From Gallionellales bacterium 39-52-133 (GTDB lineage: Bacteria > Pseudomonadota > Gammaproteobacteria > Burkholderiales > Gallionellaceae): a stretch of DNA of 64,000 nt. The stretch is taken from the NCBI GenBank assembly GCA_002278935.1, contig NCJL01000008.1, positions 62,001-126,000 on the forward strand, written 5' to 3'. The position numbers and the translations under genes are program-made. Numbering within the stretch: the stretch's first letter is position 1; the number at the start of each line of letters is the position of its first letter. Under the pieces are notes generated by a model, which saw only the letters and a program-made list of their open reading frames with translations, was not told the origin of the DNA and ran no database searches. Shown here piece by piece: positions 33,727-41,265 of this stretch.

Positions 33727-34584
33727 CATACATCAAACGTTATCAGCGCTTTTCGCCCTTCTGCTCATCAAATACAACGCGCCGGCCTCGGCTATTCGCG
33801 CCCCCTTGAAAATGAAGAGCTCGCCCGCATCGCCCCGGCCATCTTCGCACCAGACGCGCACGCCAGCCGCTCCGATCGTTACGCCTATATACCCACGCTT
33901 GACCTGATCAACGGCATGCGCTCAGAAGGTTTTATGCCGGTGAAAGTTACCCAGGCAGGCTGCCGCACCGAAGACAAAAAAGGATACGGCAAGCATTTAA
34001 TACGCTTTCGCCGTCACGACCAGCTCGAAGCCAACGAGGCGCGCGAGGTCATCATTGTTAATTCACATGACGGATCAAGCGGCTTTCACCTCATGGCCGG
34101 AATGTTTCGCCTGGTATGCTCAAACGGCTTGATTGTTGGACAGTCAGACAACGAAATCAGAATTCGCCACTCCGGTGATGCAGTTGGCCAGGTGATCGAA
34201 GGCGCATGCAGAATTGTTGAAGACTTCGACCAGGTGAGCGCGGCAATTGACGGCATGAAATCCATCAACCTCAGCAAGGAACATCAACTTGCTTTCGGCA
34301 ATGCCGCACTTGCTCTGCGTTTTGACGATGCCGAAAATTCGGGAATCAAGCCCGCGCAAATCATCAGACCGCGCCGGATTGAAGATGAAAAAACCGATCT
34401 CTGGACAACATTTAACGCGGTACAGGAAAACATCATACGCGGCGGCCTGCGCGGCTTTAAGGTAGACGCCAACAACCGCCACACCCGCACCAAAACGCGC
34501 GAGGTGAAAGGCATTGATCAAAGCGTAGCATTGAATCGCGGCCTGTGGGTACTGGCTGAAGAAATGCGCAAGCTGGCAGCTTAA
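33724..34584 (+). CDS. DUF932 family phage/plasmid protein
   Basis: 286 residues from the ATG at 33724 (CTGGAG upstream). DRYAYIPTLDLINGMRSEGF, VKVTQAGCRTEDK, MAGMFRLVCSNGLIVG and WVLAEEMRKLA are the pattern of DUF932 proteins, common in phages and plasmids; the function is unknown. The first gene of a rightward cluster, directly under P1. Confidence 0.85.
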   Translation: MHTSNVISAFRPSAHQIQRAGLGYSRPLENEELARIAPAIFAPDAHASRSDRYAYIPTLDLINGMRSEGFMPVKVTQAGCRTEDKKGYGKHLIRFRRHDQLEANEAREVIIVNSHDGSSGFHLMAGMFRLVCSNGLIVGQSDNEIRIRHSGDAVGQVIEGACRIVEDFDQVSAAIDGMKSINLSKEHQLAFGNAALALRFDDAENSGIKPAQIIRPRRIEDEKTDLWTTFNAVQENIIRGGLRGFKVDANNRHTRTKTREVKGIDQSVALNRGLWVLAEEMRKLAA

Positions 34585-34592
34585 ACCGTTAC

Positions 34593-34609
34593 GCCCGGCC
34601 TAGCCGGGC
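34593..34609 (+). promoter_or_regulatory. Short GC hairpin after the DUF932 gene
   Basis: GCCCGGC (34593-34599) pairs with GCCGGGC (34603-34609), without a T-run. It may stabilise the DUF932 mRNA or reduce read-through. Confidence 0.45.
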
Positions 34610-34627
34610 ATTGATAAGGGGTACACC

Positions 34628-34882
34628 ATGAACGCAACACAAACACCAGAAAACCCAACCGTGGCCCGCGCGCTGGCCGTCTTACGCGCCGGCCTGGGCA
34701 TTGTTGAAACTACACCGCCAAAACTGCCGGAAACATTGCACGCAGCCATGCAGCACGCAAACAGCATTGCACGCGCAGAGCTGAAAGCAAAGCAAGCCGC
34801 GCCCGTGAAGAAACCAGTAAAAGCAGCACCGCCCACCCGCGACATCTGGTTTTATCTAAGCAAAGGCAGCGCCAAGGCCTAA
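34628..34882 (+). CDS. Small phage protein with RDIWFYL tail
   Basis: 84 residues, Ala/Lys-rich helix followed by PTRDIWFYLSKGSAKA. The last part is shared with the 266-residue protein at 35227-36027. Function unknown; the tail looks like a docking peptide. Confidence 0.6.
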   Translation: MNATQTPENPTVARALAVLRAGLGIVETTPPKLPETLHAAMQHANSIARAELKAKQAAPVKKPVKAAPPTRDIWFYLSKGSAKA

Positions 34883-34910
34883 CCGTTTCACCCGTGGCCA
34901 TTGCCACACC

Positions 34911-34948
34911 CGCGCCTCGGGGCTTCAGGGGCTGGAGTTATCACCATG
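34911..34948 (+). repeat. Duplicated 5' leader, copy 2
   Basis: CGCGCCTCGGGGCTTCAGGG followed by GCTGGAGTTATCACC and ATG; near-copy of 33689-33726. Both place CTGGAG 8-9 bases before the start. Confidence 0.75.
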
Positions 34949-35230
34949 AAAACACTTTACACCCCCGCCCCGTGGGTTTTTGAAGAGTCCACAAGAACAA
35001 TTCGCTCGAAGCCTGGAAATTATTGGGTTGCATCCATAGACTCGTGGGAGGGAGCAATTAACCATGAGGCGAATGCTTGCCTGATTGCTACAGCGCCAGA
35101 ATTGCTCAATGCACTGACAACAGCTGAGGATTTTATGTCTGGCTTTGAAGGTGATGCCGCCCAGGAAGGAATGGACAAAAAGCTTGCACAAATTCGCACA
35201 GTCATAGCCAAAGCTCGGGGGCAATCATGA
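34946..35230 (+). CDS. Small phage protein (APELL-type)
   Basis: 94 residues from the ATG at 34946. The pattern TPAPWVFEESTRTIRSK, EANACLIATAPELLNAL is common in small phage proteins of unknown role. It overlaps the next start by 4 bases. Confidence 0.7.
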   Translation: MKTLYTPAPWVFEESTRTIRSKPGNYWVASIDSWEGAINHEANACLIATAPELLNALTTAEDFMSGFEGDAAQEGMDKKLAQIRTVIAKARGQS

Positions 35231-36027
35231 AGCGCCCAATAATTCAATTCGCAACCTGCCTGCATCACGGCAAAGAAAACGAAGTACATCCGGTAGTTCA
35301 TGCCTATCAATGCCGCAATGGATTGGCTGTAGGGCACACGGTAAAAGAGGATGAAGACGGACATTTTAAGTATCAGTCCGGCTGGGAAATTTACCACGTT
35401 GCCACCGGCGCGATTGTTTCGCCTGGCGATATATTCGGCGACAAAATCAGGCACGCCACCCCAGCCGCCGCTATGCGCAATCTTAAAAATAAAACAAAGG
35501 GCAAATTATTGGGCAAGCTGAAATTAAGAAATGACCCGCCCGCATTAAACCTTGAAGGCCTGCCGGAAATAATTGGAAAGTTAAAGCCATGGCCAAAGCC
35601 AGCGGCATCATCCGGAAAAATGCCGCCTGGCTGTGATCGGATCGCCAGCGGTAAAAATACCGCACTGCTTGCCCTGATTGCTGAAATCGACGCCGCCATA
35701 GCTACCGCAACACGCACCAGCAAGCTACAAAAAACCTTCACCATTGGCCGCTCGCGGTTTACTGTGGGCGCAAGGCTGGAAAGCCTGCAGCGCTTTCGCG
35801 CTAACGTGCTCAAGAACCGCCGCGCCTTTGCGGATAATGTAATTCAACCGGCACCCGCCGCGCCTGCAATACAAGCCGCGCCACAAATCGAAGCCGCGCC
35901 GACAGCTACAGCACCCGCCAAGCCCAGGCAACCACACAAGCACAAGCCCTCAACGGCACCCCAGCCAGCCCGCGACATCTGGTTTTATCTCACCAAGAAA
36001 AGCACCCGCGCCAGTGCAACGGCTTGA
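35227..36027 (+). CDS. Phage protein with Pro/Ala-rich linker and RDIWFYL tail
   Basis: 266 residues. The N-terminal part (about 1-110) is a compact domain with HYVATGAIVSPGD-like turns. A helical part (145-200) precedes a Pro/Ala-rich linker (205-245). The end PARDIWFYLTKKSTRASATA repeats that of the 84-residue protein. Not recognised. Confidence 0.6.
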   Translation: MKRPIIQFATCLHHGKENEVHPVVHAYQCRNGLAVGHTVKEDEDGHFKYQSGWEIYHVATGAIVSPGDIFGDKIRHATPAAAMRNLKNKTKGKLLGKLKLRNDPPALNLEGLPEIIGKLKPWPKPAASSGKMPPGCDRIASGKNTALLALIAEIDAAIATATRTSKLQKTFTIGRSRFTVGARLESLQRFRANVLKNRRAFADNVIQPAPAAPAIQAAPQIEAAPTATAPAKPRQPHKHKPSTAPQPARDIWFYLTKKSTRASATA

Positions 36028-36051
36028 CACTGCGCGCATTGCTCGTATCAT
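36024..36051 (+). promoter_or_regulatory. Promoter P2 of the rightward accessory cluster
   Basis: TTGACA, 16-base spacer with GCGCGCATTGCTCG, then TATCAT. The spacer copies that of P1. It drives the HTH and ASCH genes and starts within the end of the previous gene. Confidence 0.75.
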
Positions 36052-36096
36052 TGAAGCACAAGCTCGGAATTAACCGGGCACCTTTAAAGGAAAGTA

Positions 36097-36363
36097 ATGA
36101 GCAACCATCCCAACCGCAGCAAGACCCCAAGCGAAGCCCGCAACCCTACGCCCAAGGAAGTACGCCAGGCACGCGAAGAGGTGCAGGCACGCCTTGAGCT
36201 CGGCATAACCGAAGCACAGGAGCTATGCGCAAAGCAGGTGCACACCACTTGCCGAACGTGGCAGCAATGGGAAACCGATGCCGATATCCCCGTGTCGCAC
36301 CGCCGCATGCACCCCGCCTTCTGGGAGCTGTTCAACATCAAGAAAGACAAGGTGAAAAAGTGA
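36097..36363 (+). CDS. HTH (XRE-like) regulator
   Basis: 88 residues. PTPKEVRQAREEVQARLELG, AQELCAKQVHTTCRTWQQWE and HPAFWELFNI are the pattern of small phage XRE-type regulators. It could bind the shared spacer of P1 and P2; this is inference. AAAGGAAAG precedes the ATG. Confidence 0.75.
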   Translation: MSNHPNRSKTPSEARNPTPKEVRQAREEVQARLELGITEAQELCAKQVHTTCRTWQQWETDADIPVSHRRMHPAFWELFNIKKDKVKK

Positions 36364-36758
36364 AAACACTCTCAGTGCAGCAACCCTGGGCAACGTTCAT
36401 CGCCCAGGGCTGGAAAACAATCGAGGTGCGTAGCTGGAAAACAGACTATCGCGGCCCGCTGCTGATCGCCGCCAGCAAAGGCAGCAACCTGCCCGCCAGC
36501 ATGACCCATATCGAGGAAGAAGGCGAAATGATCCCCATGCCTCGTGGTGTCGCGCTGTGCGTCGTGGATCTGCTGAATATTCGACCGCTGCTCAGGGCTG
36601 ATATGAAAGCCGCCAATCTGGAGCCAGAAGACTATCAGCCCGGCTTGTGGGCGTGGCTGGTAGGTAAGCCGCGCATGGTTGAGGCTGTACCAATCAAGGG
36701 GCGCTTGAGCCTGTATGAAACGTCAGAGTCACTTATTAAGGAGCTTAACCATGCTTGA
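36360..36758 (+). CDS. ASCH-domain protein
   Basis: 132 residues from the GTG at 36360, which overlaps the upstream TGA (GTGA). LSVQQPWATFIAQGWKTIEV, RSWKTDYRGPLLIAASK and PGLWAWLV are the ASCH/PUA-like RNA-binding pattern. Probably modulates RNA or translation. Confidence 0.8.
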   Translation: MKTLSVQQPWATFIAQGWKTIEVRSWKTDYRGPLLIAASKGSNLPASMTHIEEEGEMIPMPRGVALCVVDLLNIRPLLRADMKAANLEPEDYQPGLWAWLVGKPRMVEAVPIKGRLSLYETSESLIKELNHA

Positions 36759-36963
36759 AAAAATTAAATATGCCAGTCTGATGCAAACTCCACCATACGA
36801 TTTTACTATTCAACTAGACGGAGGTGGAGCGTGCGTTAGAATCGCTCCAGGTCAATCTGTGCATGAGGCCGCTCACATACTAAGAACTCTGGCTGAACTG
36901 CTTGAGCGTGGAGCGGCAGAGCGTGCTACTCAGCCACCGCCCCCAGCAACGCATCCCCGCTGA
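36751..36963 (+). CDS. Small hypothetical phage protein
   Basis: 70 residues from the ATG at 36751 with AAGGAGC upstream. HEAAHILRTLAELLERGAAE is helical and the end is Pro-rich. Its last 38 bases overlap, convergent, the end of the ParB-like gene. Confidence 0.5.
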   Translation: MLEKIKYASLMQTPPYDFTIQLDGGGACVRIAPGQSVHEAAHILRTLAELLERGAAERATQPPPPATHPR

Positions 36964-37612
36964 CAAACTGCTCATGCGGCTGTACACCCAGCCGCTTTTT
37001 TATCTCTGTCATTTCGTCTTGATCGCGGCACACCACCACAAAATAAAACTCGGCACTGTTCTGCCCCTTCATATTCTCAACACCCTCAGCCCTTGCCTTT
37101 TTGATCGCTTCAAGCTCGCCTTTCGCCGCTTCTACTTCGCGGTTATCTTCAAATATCTGCGAGAAGCGCGCATCACCATCAAACATGAAGTCCACATCCA
37201 TCTGGTCAAACCCCATGCCCTGAAAGCCTACCCCCAGCTCAAGGTTGAGGTCGGCCAGTACGTCAAGATCAAACACACCCTGGGCGCTCGGGTTATTCAG
37301 GAAGGCCAGCATTTCCAGCTCTTGCTTGTCGTCTAGGTCGCAAAAACTTACGTCGAGCTGGTAATCATTCGCTCTTGTCTCAGGGTTATATTTCTCCAAT
37401 TTATCCAGCACGCTCAGCCTCTGGTGCCCTCCCACAATCAACATCGTGCGCCGGTTCACGATAATTGGCTGAATCATGCCTATGTCTTCAACCTTACCCT
37501 TCAGCCGGTGCGCGGCGCTCTTCGCTATCTTGCGCGGGTTACGCGGGTGCGGCGTAATCTCATGCCGCCATACCATACCCATTTCAAATTTTTGATGTTT
37601 TGTCACGCTCAT
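36926..37612 (-). CDS. ParB-like (IbrB-type) protein
   Basis: 228 residues. ITPHPRNPRKIAKSAAHRLK, QPIIVNRRTMLIVGGHQRLS is the ParB/Srx N-terminal nuclease fold with the GGHQR core. It overlaps a PAPS-reductase gene by 4 bases. The pair corresponds to the IbrB/IbrA pair described in E. coli as activators of prophage genes. Confidence 0.8.
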   Translation of the reverse strand: MSVTKHQKFEMGMVWRHEITPHPRNPRKIAKSAAHRLKGKVEDIGMIQPIIVNRRTMLIVGGHQRLSVLDKLEKYNPETRANDYQLDVSFCDLDDKQELEMLAFLNNPSAQGVFDLDVLADLNLELGVGFQGMGFDQMDVDFMFDGDARFSQIFEDNREVEAAKGELEAIKKARAEGVENMKGQNSAEFYFVVVCRDQDEMTEIKKRLGVQPHEQFVSGDALLGAVAE

Positions 37613-38301
37613 GGCAATTGTTCTCCTGACTCTTCACACTCACGAATAAACTTCTCAACCCCCGCGCCGACAAACGGAAAAAACCGCTCGATCTTCGCGT
37701 AGTCTTCGGGGTAATGCTTGCGCACCTTATACATATCTTCCGGGTCAAACGATCTGAACGAATGCCCCAAAAAGCGCGACTCCGGGCTGACCTTCAGCTG
37801 GTGCTGCGCCACATAACGCACCACATCCTCCTTGCGGAAATACGCCGCCGGATAAAAGCGGCCGCGTGGCACGTCGATGCTGCCGGACTTCTTCATCATC
37901 GCGCGCCGCACAATCGAATCGGCAATGCGCTCACCCGCCGCAATCCAGCGCTGCCCCGTTTGCAGCCGCACGTAATGGTACAGCTCGTTAAAGGTCACCA
38001 GCGGCACGGATAAATCATGATGCCTGAACAGGCCATAGCGCAAAAACTCGCTCAGCTCCGGGTGCGGCAGGCGGATTATTTCAAGGCCGTATTTGTTCTC
38101 ATACCAGCGCAGCGTGGCCTCCTGAAACGACAAGCCCGGCACCTGGTACATAAAGAACACATGCACTTTTTTGAAGTGCCGGACACACATATCCAGCACC
38201 ACTACAGAATCTTTTCCCCCTGAAAAGCTGACAACAACCTCGGGGGAAAACCGGCAAGCTGCCTTCACTGGTTCGAAGAGCAGCCTCCCGGTAGGCGGCA
38301 T
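37609..38301 (-). CDS. PAPS-reductase-like (IbrA-type) protein
   Basis: 231 residues from the ATG at 38301 (AAAGGTGG upstream); the frame is open to 38385 but that part overlaps another small gene. SFSGGKDSVVVLDMCVRHF is the P-loop of PAPS reductase/N-type PPases, and FRKEDVVRYVAQH and MYKVRKHYPEDY lie toward the end. Forms a pair with the ParB-like gene. Confidence 0.82.
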   Translation of the reverse strand: MPPTGRLLFEPVKAACRFSPEVVVSFSGGKDSVVVLDMCVRHFKKVHVFFMYQVPGLSFQEATLRWYENKYGLEIIRLPHPELSEFLRYGLFRHHDLSVPLVTFNELYHYVRLQTGQRWIAAGERIADSIVRRAMMKKSGSIDVPRGRFYPAAYFRKEDVVRYVAQHQLKVSPESRFLGHSFRSFDPEDMYKVRKHYPEDYAKIERFFPFVGAGVEKFIRECEESGEQLP

Positions 38302-38311
38302 CGGCTTTTGC

Positions 38312-38434
38312 TTAGCCACCTTTACCGCCAAAACCCTTGCTGCGTGCCAAGTTGGCAGCCTGACTACGGGTAACGCTACGCGCACGCTGACCGTATGAAC
38401 GGGCAGACGGGCTTGAATTTCTCTTTCTTGCCAT
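38312..38434 (-). CDS. Small basic protein, 40 aa
   Basis: A 40-residue frame starts MARKRNSSPSARSYGQRARS and ends SKGFGGKGG, with AAGGAGGTG upstream of the ATG at 38434. Strongly basic (Arg/Lys about one quarter). It could bind nucleic acid. A strong ribosome site makes translation likely. Confidence 0.65.
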   Translation of the reverse strand: MARKRNSSPSARSYGQRARSVTRSQAANLARSKGFGGKGG

Positions 38435-38542
38435 GGTAAACACCTCCTTCCTATGCCTGATTAACTACCTTCGTTCGCATTTCCAACTGTTCGATAAAAT
38501 CGTACAGTTCAATTTCAATAGCAGTAGTCAAGCAATCCTTGA

Positions 38543-39595
38543 CTACTCAATTCTCTTCTGCACCGCCGACCACGGCGCCCTGATCATTCCCTGGGTAAGC
38601 TTCCCATCCTTGTAAGCCTCATGCTTGTTTGCCCCCAACACGCCCCGCTGCTGCGCTGGGGTAAGCCTGTCCAGTGCCTGCATCGGCGTTTCCTTGCCTG
38701 CGCGGTCTGCATCGGTCACTTCGTCCTTGAATACCCCAATCAGAAAGGAGAGCGTGTTCGGATGCGCTGGCCAGCCGGTTGCTTCCAAAGTTGGATACAC
38801 CCCCGCGCCCAGCCCGTACAGGTTTTGCGTGGAAAGAAGATCGCAGATATCCGGCTTTGGGTGCCCAGGTGATAGGGTAAATTTCAAGCCAGCTGCATCG
38901 GGGTGCTTCATAAAGCCATACGCATAAGACGTGCCATGTGCTCGGTTGATCTCGGTGCGCATTAATCTCATGGCATTATCCATTGGGCTACCTTCTCCAG
39001 TGAGCACGCTGCCCGCTGCCCTGCCGATGGCCTGAGCATTGGCTGCATTCATTTTGCTTGCAACTTCACCAGGCACGCCCTGCCCGCGCAACAAAAACTC
39101 TCGCGCCGCCTGGGCCGCACCGTGCCCCTGAATAATCGCGCTCTCGATGGAGTTCGTCACCAAATCCAGCGCGTGGCGATCAAGCCGCCAGATACGATCA
39201 GAAAGCTGCAAACCATCCTCGGCGATGAAGTTGCGCACAAAATTCAGTGCTTCATGGTTGATCTGCATCGCCGCCCCGGATGTTAAAACACCCTCACCGG
39301 TGAGCGGCACCACGCCCAAATCTACCGAGCTACCCAGGCTCTGGTTCAGCAAGGCATTACGCCTGTCAGCCAACTGCGTAAGCTTGTCCCTGACCTGCGC
39401 CAGTACGCTCTGCAATTCCTGCAACGCGATATTGCCATCGGCCCCTGCATAGGCCTCAATGCGCTGGGTAATATCGTCAGCGGCCTGCTGATATATCTGC
39501 TGCAGCTCCTTTAGTGCATCTGCATCCAATTCCACCACTTTGCGCTGGGCGGCGATGGTGGCGCGCTTGATCGCGGCTTGTGATGTGTTAGCCAT
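38543..39595 (-). CDS. Head morphogenesis protein (SPP1 gp7 / Mu gpF-like)
   Basis: 350 residues. A long N-terminal coiled coil (about 15-85), then MRLMRTEINRAHGTSYAYGF and the LSPGHPKPDICDLLSTQNLY pattern fit the minor head protein family. It follows the portal gene with an 8-base overlap. 38435-38542 is a small intergenic stretch. Confidence 0.85.
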   Translation of the reverse strand: MANTSQAAIKRATIAAQRKVVELDADALKELQQIYQQAADDITQRIEAYAGADGNIALQELQSVLAQVRDKLTQLADRRNALLNQSLGSSVDLGVVPLTGEGVLTSGAAMQINHEALNFVRNFIAEDGLQLSDRIWRLDRHALDLVTNSIESAIIQGHGAAQAAREFLLRGQGVPGEVASKMNAANAQAIGRAAGSVLTGEGSPMDNAMRLMRTEINRAHGTSYAYGFMKHPDAAGLKFTLSPGHPKPDICDLLSTQNLYGLGAGVYPTLEATGWPAHPNTLSFLIGVFKDEVTDADRAGKETPMQALDRLTPAQQRGVLGANKHEAYKDGKLTQGMIRAPWSAVQKRIE

Positions 39596-41018
39596 TGTTT
39601 ATGCTGGTGCCAGATTCACCCTTGCGGCCATTGCCTGGCGTAACCTTCACGCTCACCCCGCGCCGCCGTGAAACGGGCTGTGGTGCAGGTTGTGGAGGCG
39701 GGTTGTTCTCCGCTTCGGGATCTGGGTAAGGGTTGTAATTTTTTGTCTCCCACTGGCGGCGGCGCTCGACATAGGCTGGGTCGTCGCCCATGTATTCGTA
39801 AACCATGCCTTGCGGGTATCCCAGAGCTTTCATTTTGAGGCCGATGTCTACCGTCTGCGTCATGGTTTCGGTGCGGCGCGAAGCATAGGTAACCTTGAAA
39901 TCTTCATCGTCCGGATTAATCCCCTTCAGCAACAATTGAAAGCGGAAACCGGCCTCGTAAACAAAAGAAATCGTGTCCTGCATCAAATCAATTTCGTCGT
40001 AATAGTCGCGCTTCAAGTCTTCCAGAATGTCGCGCGCCATGCCTTCGGTGTAGCCCATCAGCCCCTTGGGTAAGGGTGAACCGGCAAAGAACGTATCCAG
40101 CAGGTGCACAATATCCGCCATCTGGTCCAGGTTGCTATCCCCTTGCACCGCGCTCACGCCGCCTTCTTTGTTCATGTAATAGTCGGTGGTCATGCCTTCG
40201 GTCTGGTCTTTTTCTACCTGGCCGCGATACTTTTCAATCTCAGACTCGCTTGCACCTTTCAGCACATGCGCCATACGCAAGGGGGCGCGCATGCGGCGGC
40301 GGATCACCAGATCCTCTTCGGTCATATTCAGCTTGCGCCAGGTGGTGCGTGAAGCATCCAGGAAGGGGCGGCCAAGGCTGCCCATATCGTCGAAGTTATC
40401 CGGATCAAACCTTGCATGGGTTAATTGCCACAGCGGGAAGCTGGCCAGCTCGGTGCCTGTCATCACATCAAACTGGATGTAGGCCTTCTGCACATCCTTG
40501 AATAATCCGTCTGCCCCAACATTCGGCAAGATCGTTTCAGCAGGCATACGCACGCCGGAAACCACGTTGTATGCCTTATCGAGTACCCATTGCATTGGCA
40601 GGTTTCCTTCCATCACCAAGCCACGCGCATCGCTTTTCAGCTTTTCTGGCCGGTGCAATTGCAAGCGGCGCTGAAAGTCTTTCCACTCAGCTTCCAGCGC
40701 TTTATTGGGTATGCCCTGCAGCAACACCAGCCCGCCTTTCACTACATCGCGGGCAATCTTGCTGTGAATGCGCTTTACCCTGCCATCCAGCCTGTCCATC
40801 TCGCGCACATCGAGAATGCTCTGGCGCAAGTCGGGGTCTACCCACATCAGCCGGTGCATGTACTTCACCTGGTCTTCAGCGTTTGGGCGGCGTCCCTTCT
40901 CGCTCGTATTGGCATTGCGGTTTGCTGTTTCATTCGGCAGCATCTGCGCCGCTTTACCCACGCCCCATTTTGCGGCCGCACTCTTGGCGCGCCCCATCAA
41001 TCCATCAAGCAGACCCAT
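39588..41018 (-). CDS. Portal protein
   Basis: 476 residues from the ATG at 41018 (AAAGGAA upstream); the frame starts 2 codons earlier without a site. WVDPDLRQSILDVREMDRLD, IHSKIARDVVKGGLVLLQG and KYRGQVEKDQTEGM fit the portal fold, with the C-terminal barrel/crown end Pro-rich. Located between large terminase and head morphogenesis genes. Confidence 0.85.
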   Translation of the reverse strand: MGLLDGLMGRAKSAAAKWGVGKAAQMLPNETANRNANTSEKGRRPNAEDQVKYMHRLMWVDPDLRQSILDVREMDRLDGRVKRIHSKIARDVVKGGLVLLQGIPNKALEAEWKDFQRRLQLHRPEKLKSDARGLVMEGNLPMQWVLDKAYNVVSGVRMPAETILPNVGADGLFKDVQKAYIQFDVMTGTELASFPLWQLTHARFDPDNFDDMGSLGRPFLDASRTTWRKLNMTEEDLVIRRRMRAPLRMAHVLKGASESEIEKYRGQVEKDQTEGMTTDYYMNKEGGVSAVQGDSNLDQMADIVHLLDTFFAGSPLPKGLMGYTEGMARDILEDLKRDYYDEIDLMQDTISFVYEAGFRFQLLLKGINPDDEDFKVTYASRRTETMTQTVDIGLKMKALGYPQGMVYEYMGDDPAYVERRRQWETKNYNPYPDPEAENNPPPQPAPQPVSRRRGVSVKVTPGNGRKGESGTSINNG

Positions 41019-41265
41019 GATCATTTCCTTTATTGAATATCACAACGTTCTCAACACAGCGCCAGCCTTCAATCATATGCTCTTCATGCAGCGCTTTTAT
41101 CCACAGCACCAGCTCCGGCAGGTATTTATGCACCAATGTGCCATTTTTATGCACTACTTCCCGCTCTGCCTCAGTCGCTGGTATCAGCGGCCTGCACTCC
41201 TCCGCCGGATTAAACTTGTCCGTGCGCCGCTGGCAAAACGTGGCTGCATTTTTGCCGTAGATCAC
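41005..41265 (-). CDS. Small hypothetical packaging-region protein
   Basis: 86 residues, no recognised domain. Overlaps the terminase end and portal start by 4 and 14 bases. The location suggests a small packaging or portal accessory. Confidence 0.55.
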   Translation of the reverse strand: MIYGKNAATFCQRRTDKFNPAEECRPLIPATEAEREVVHKNGTLVHKYLPELVLWIKALHEEHMIEGWRCVENVVIFNKGNDHGSA

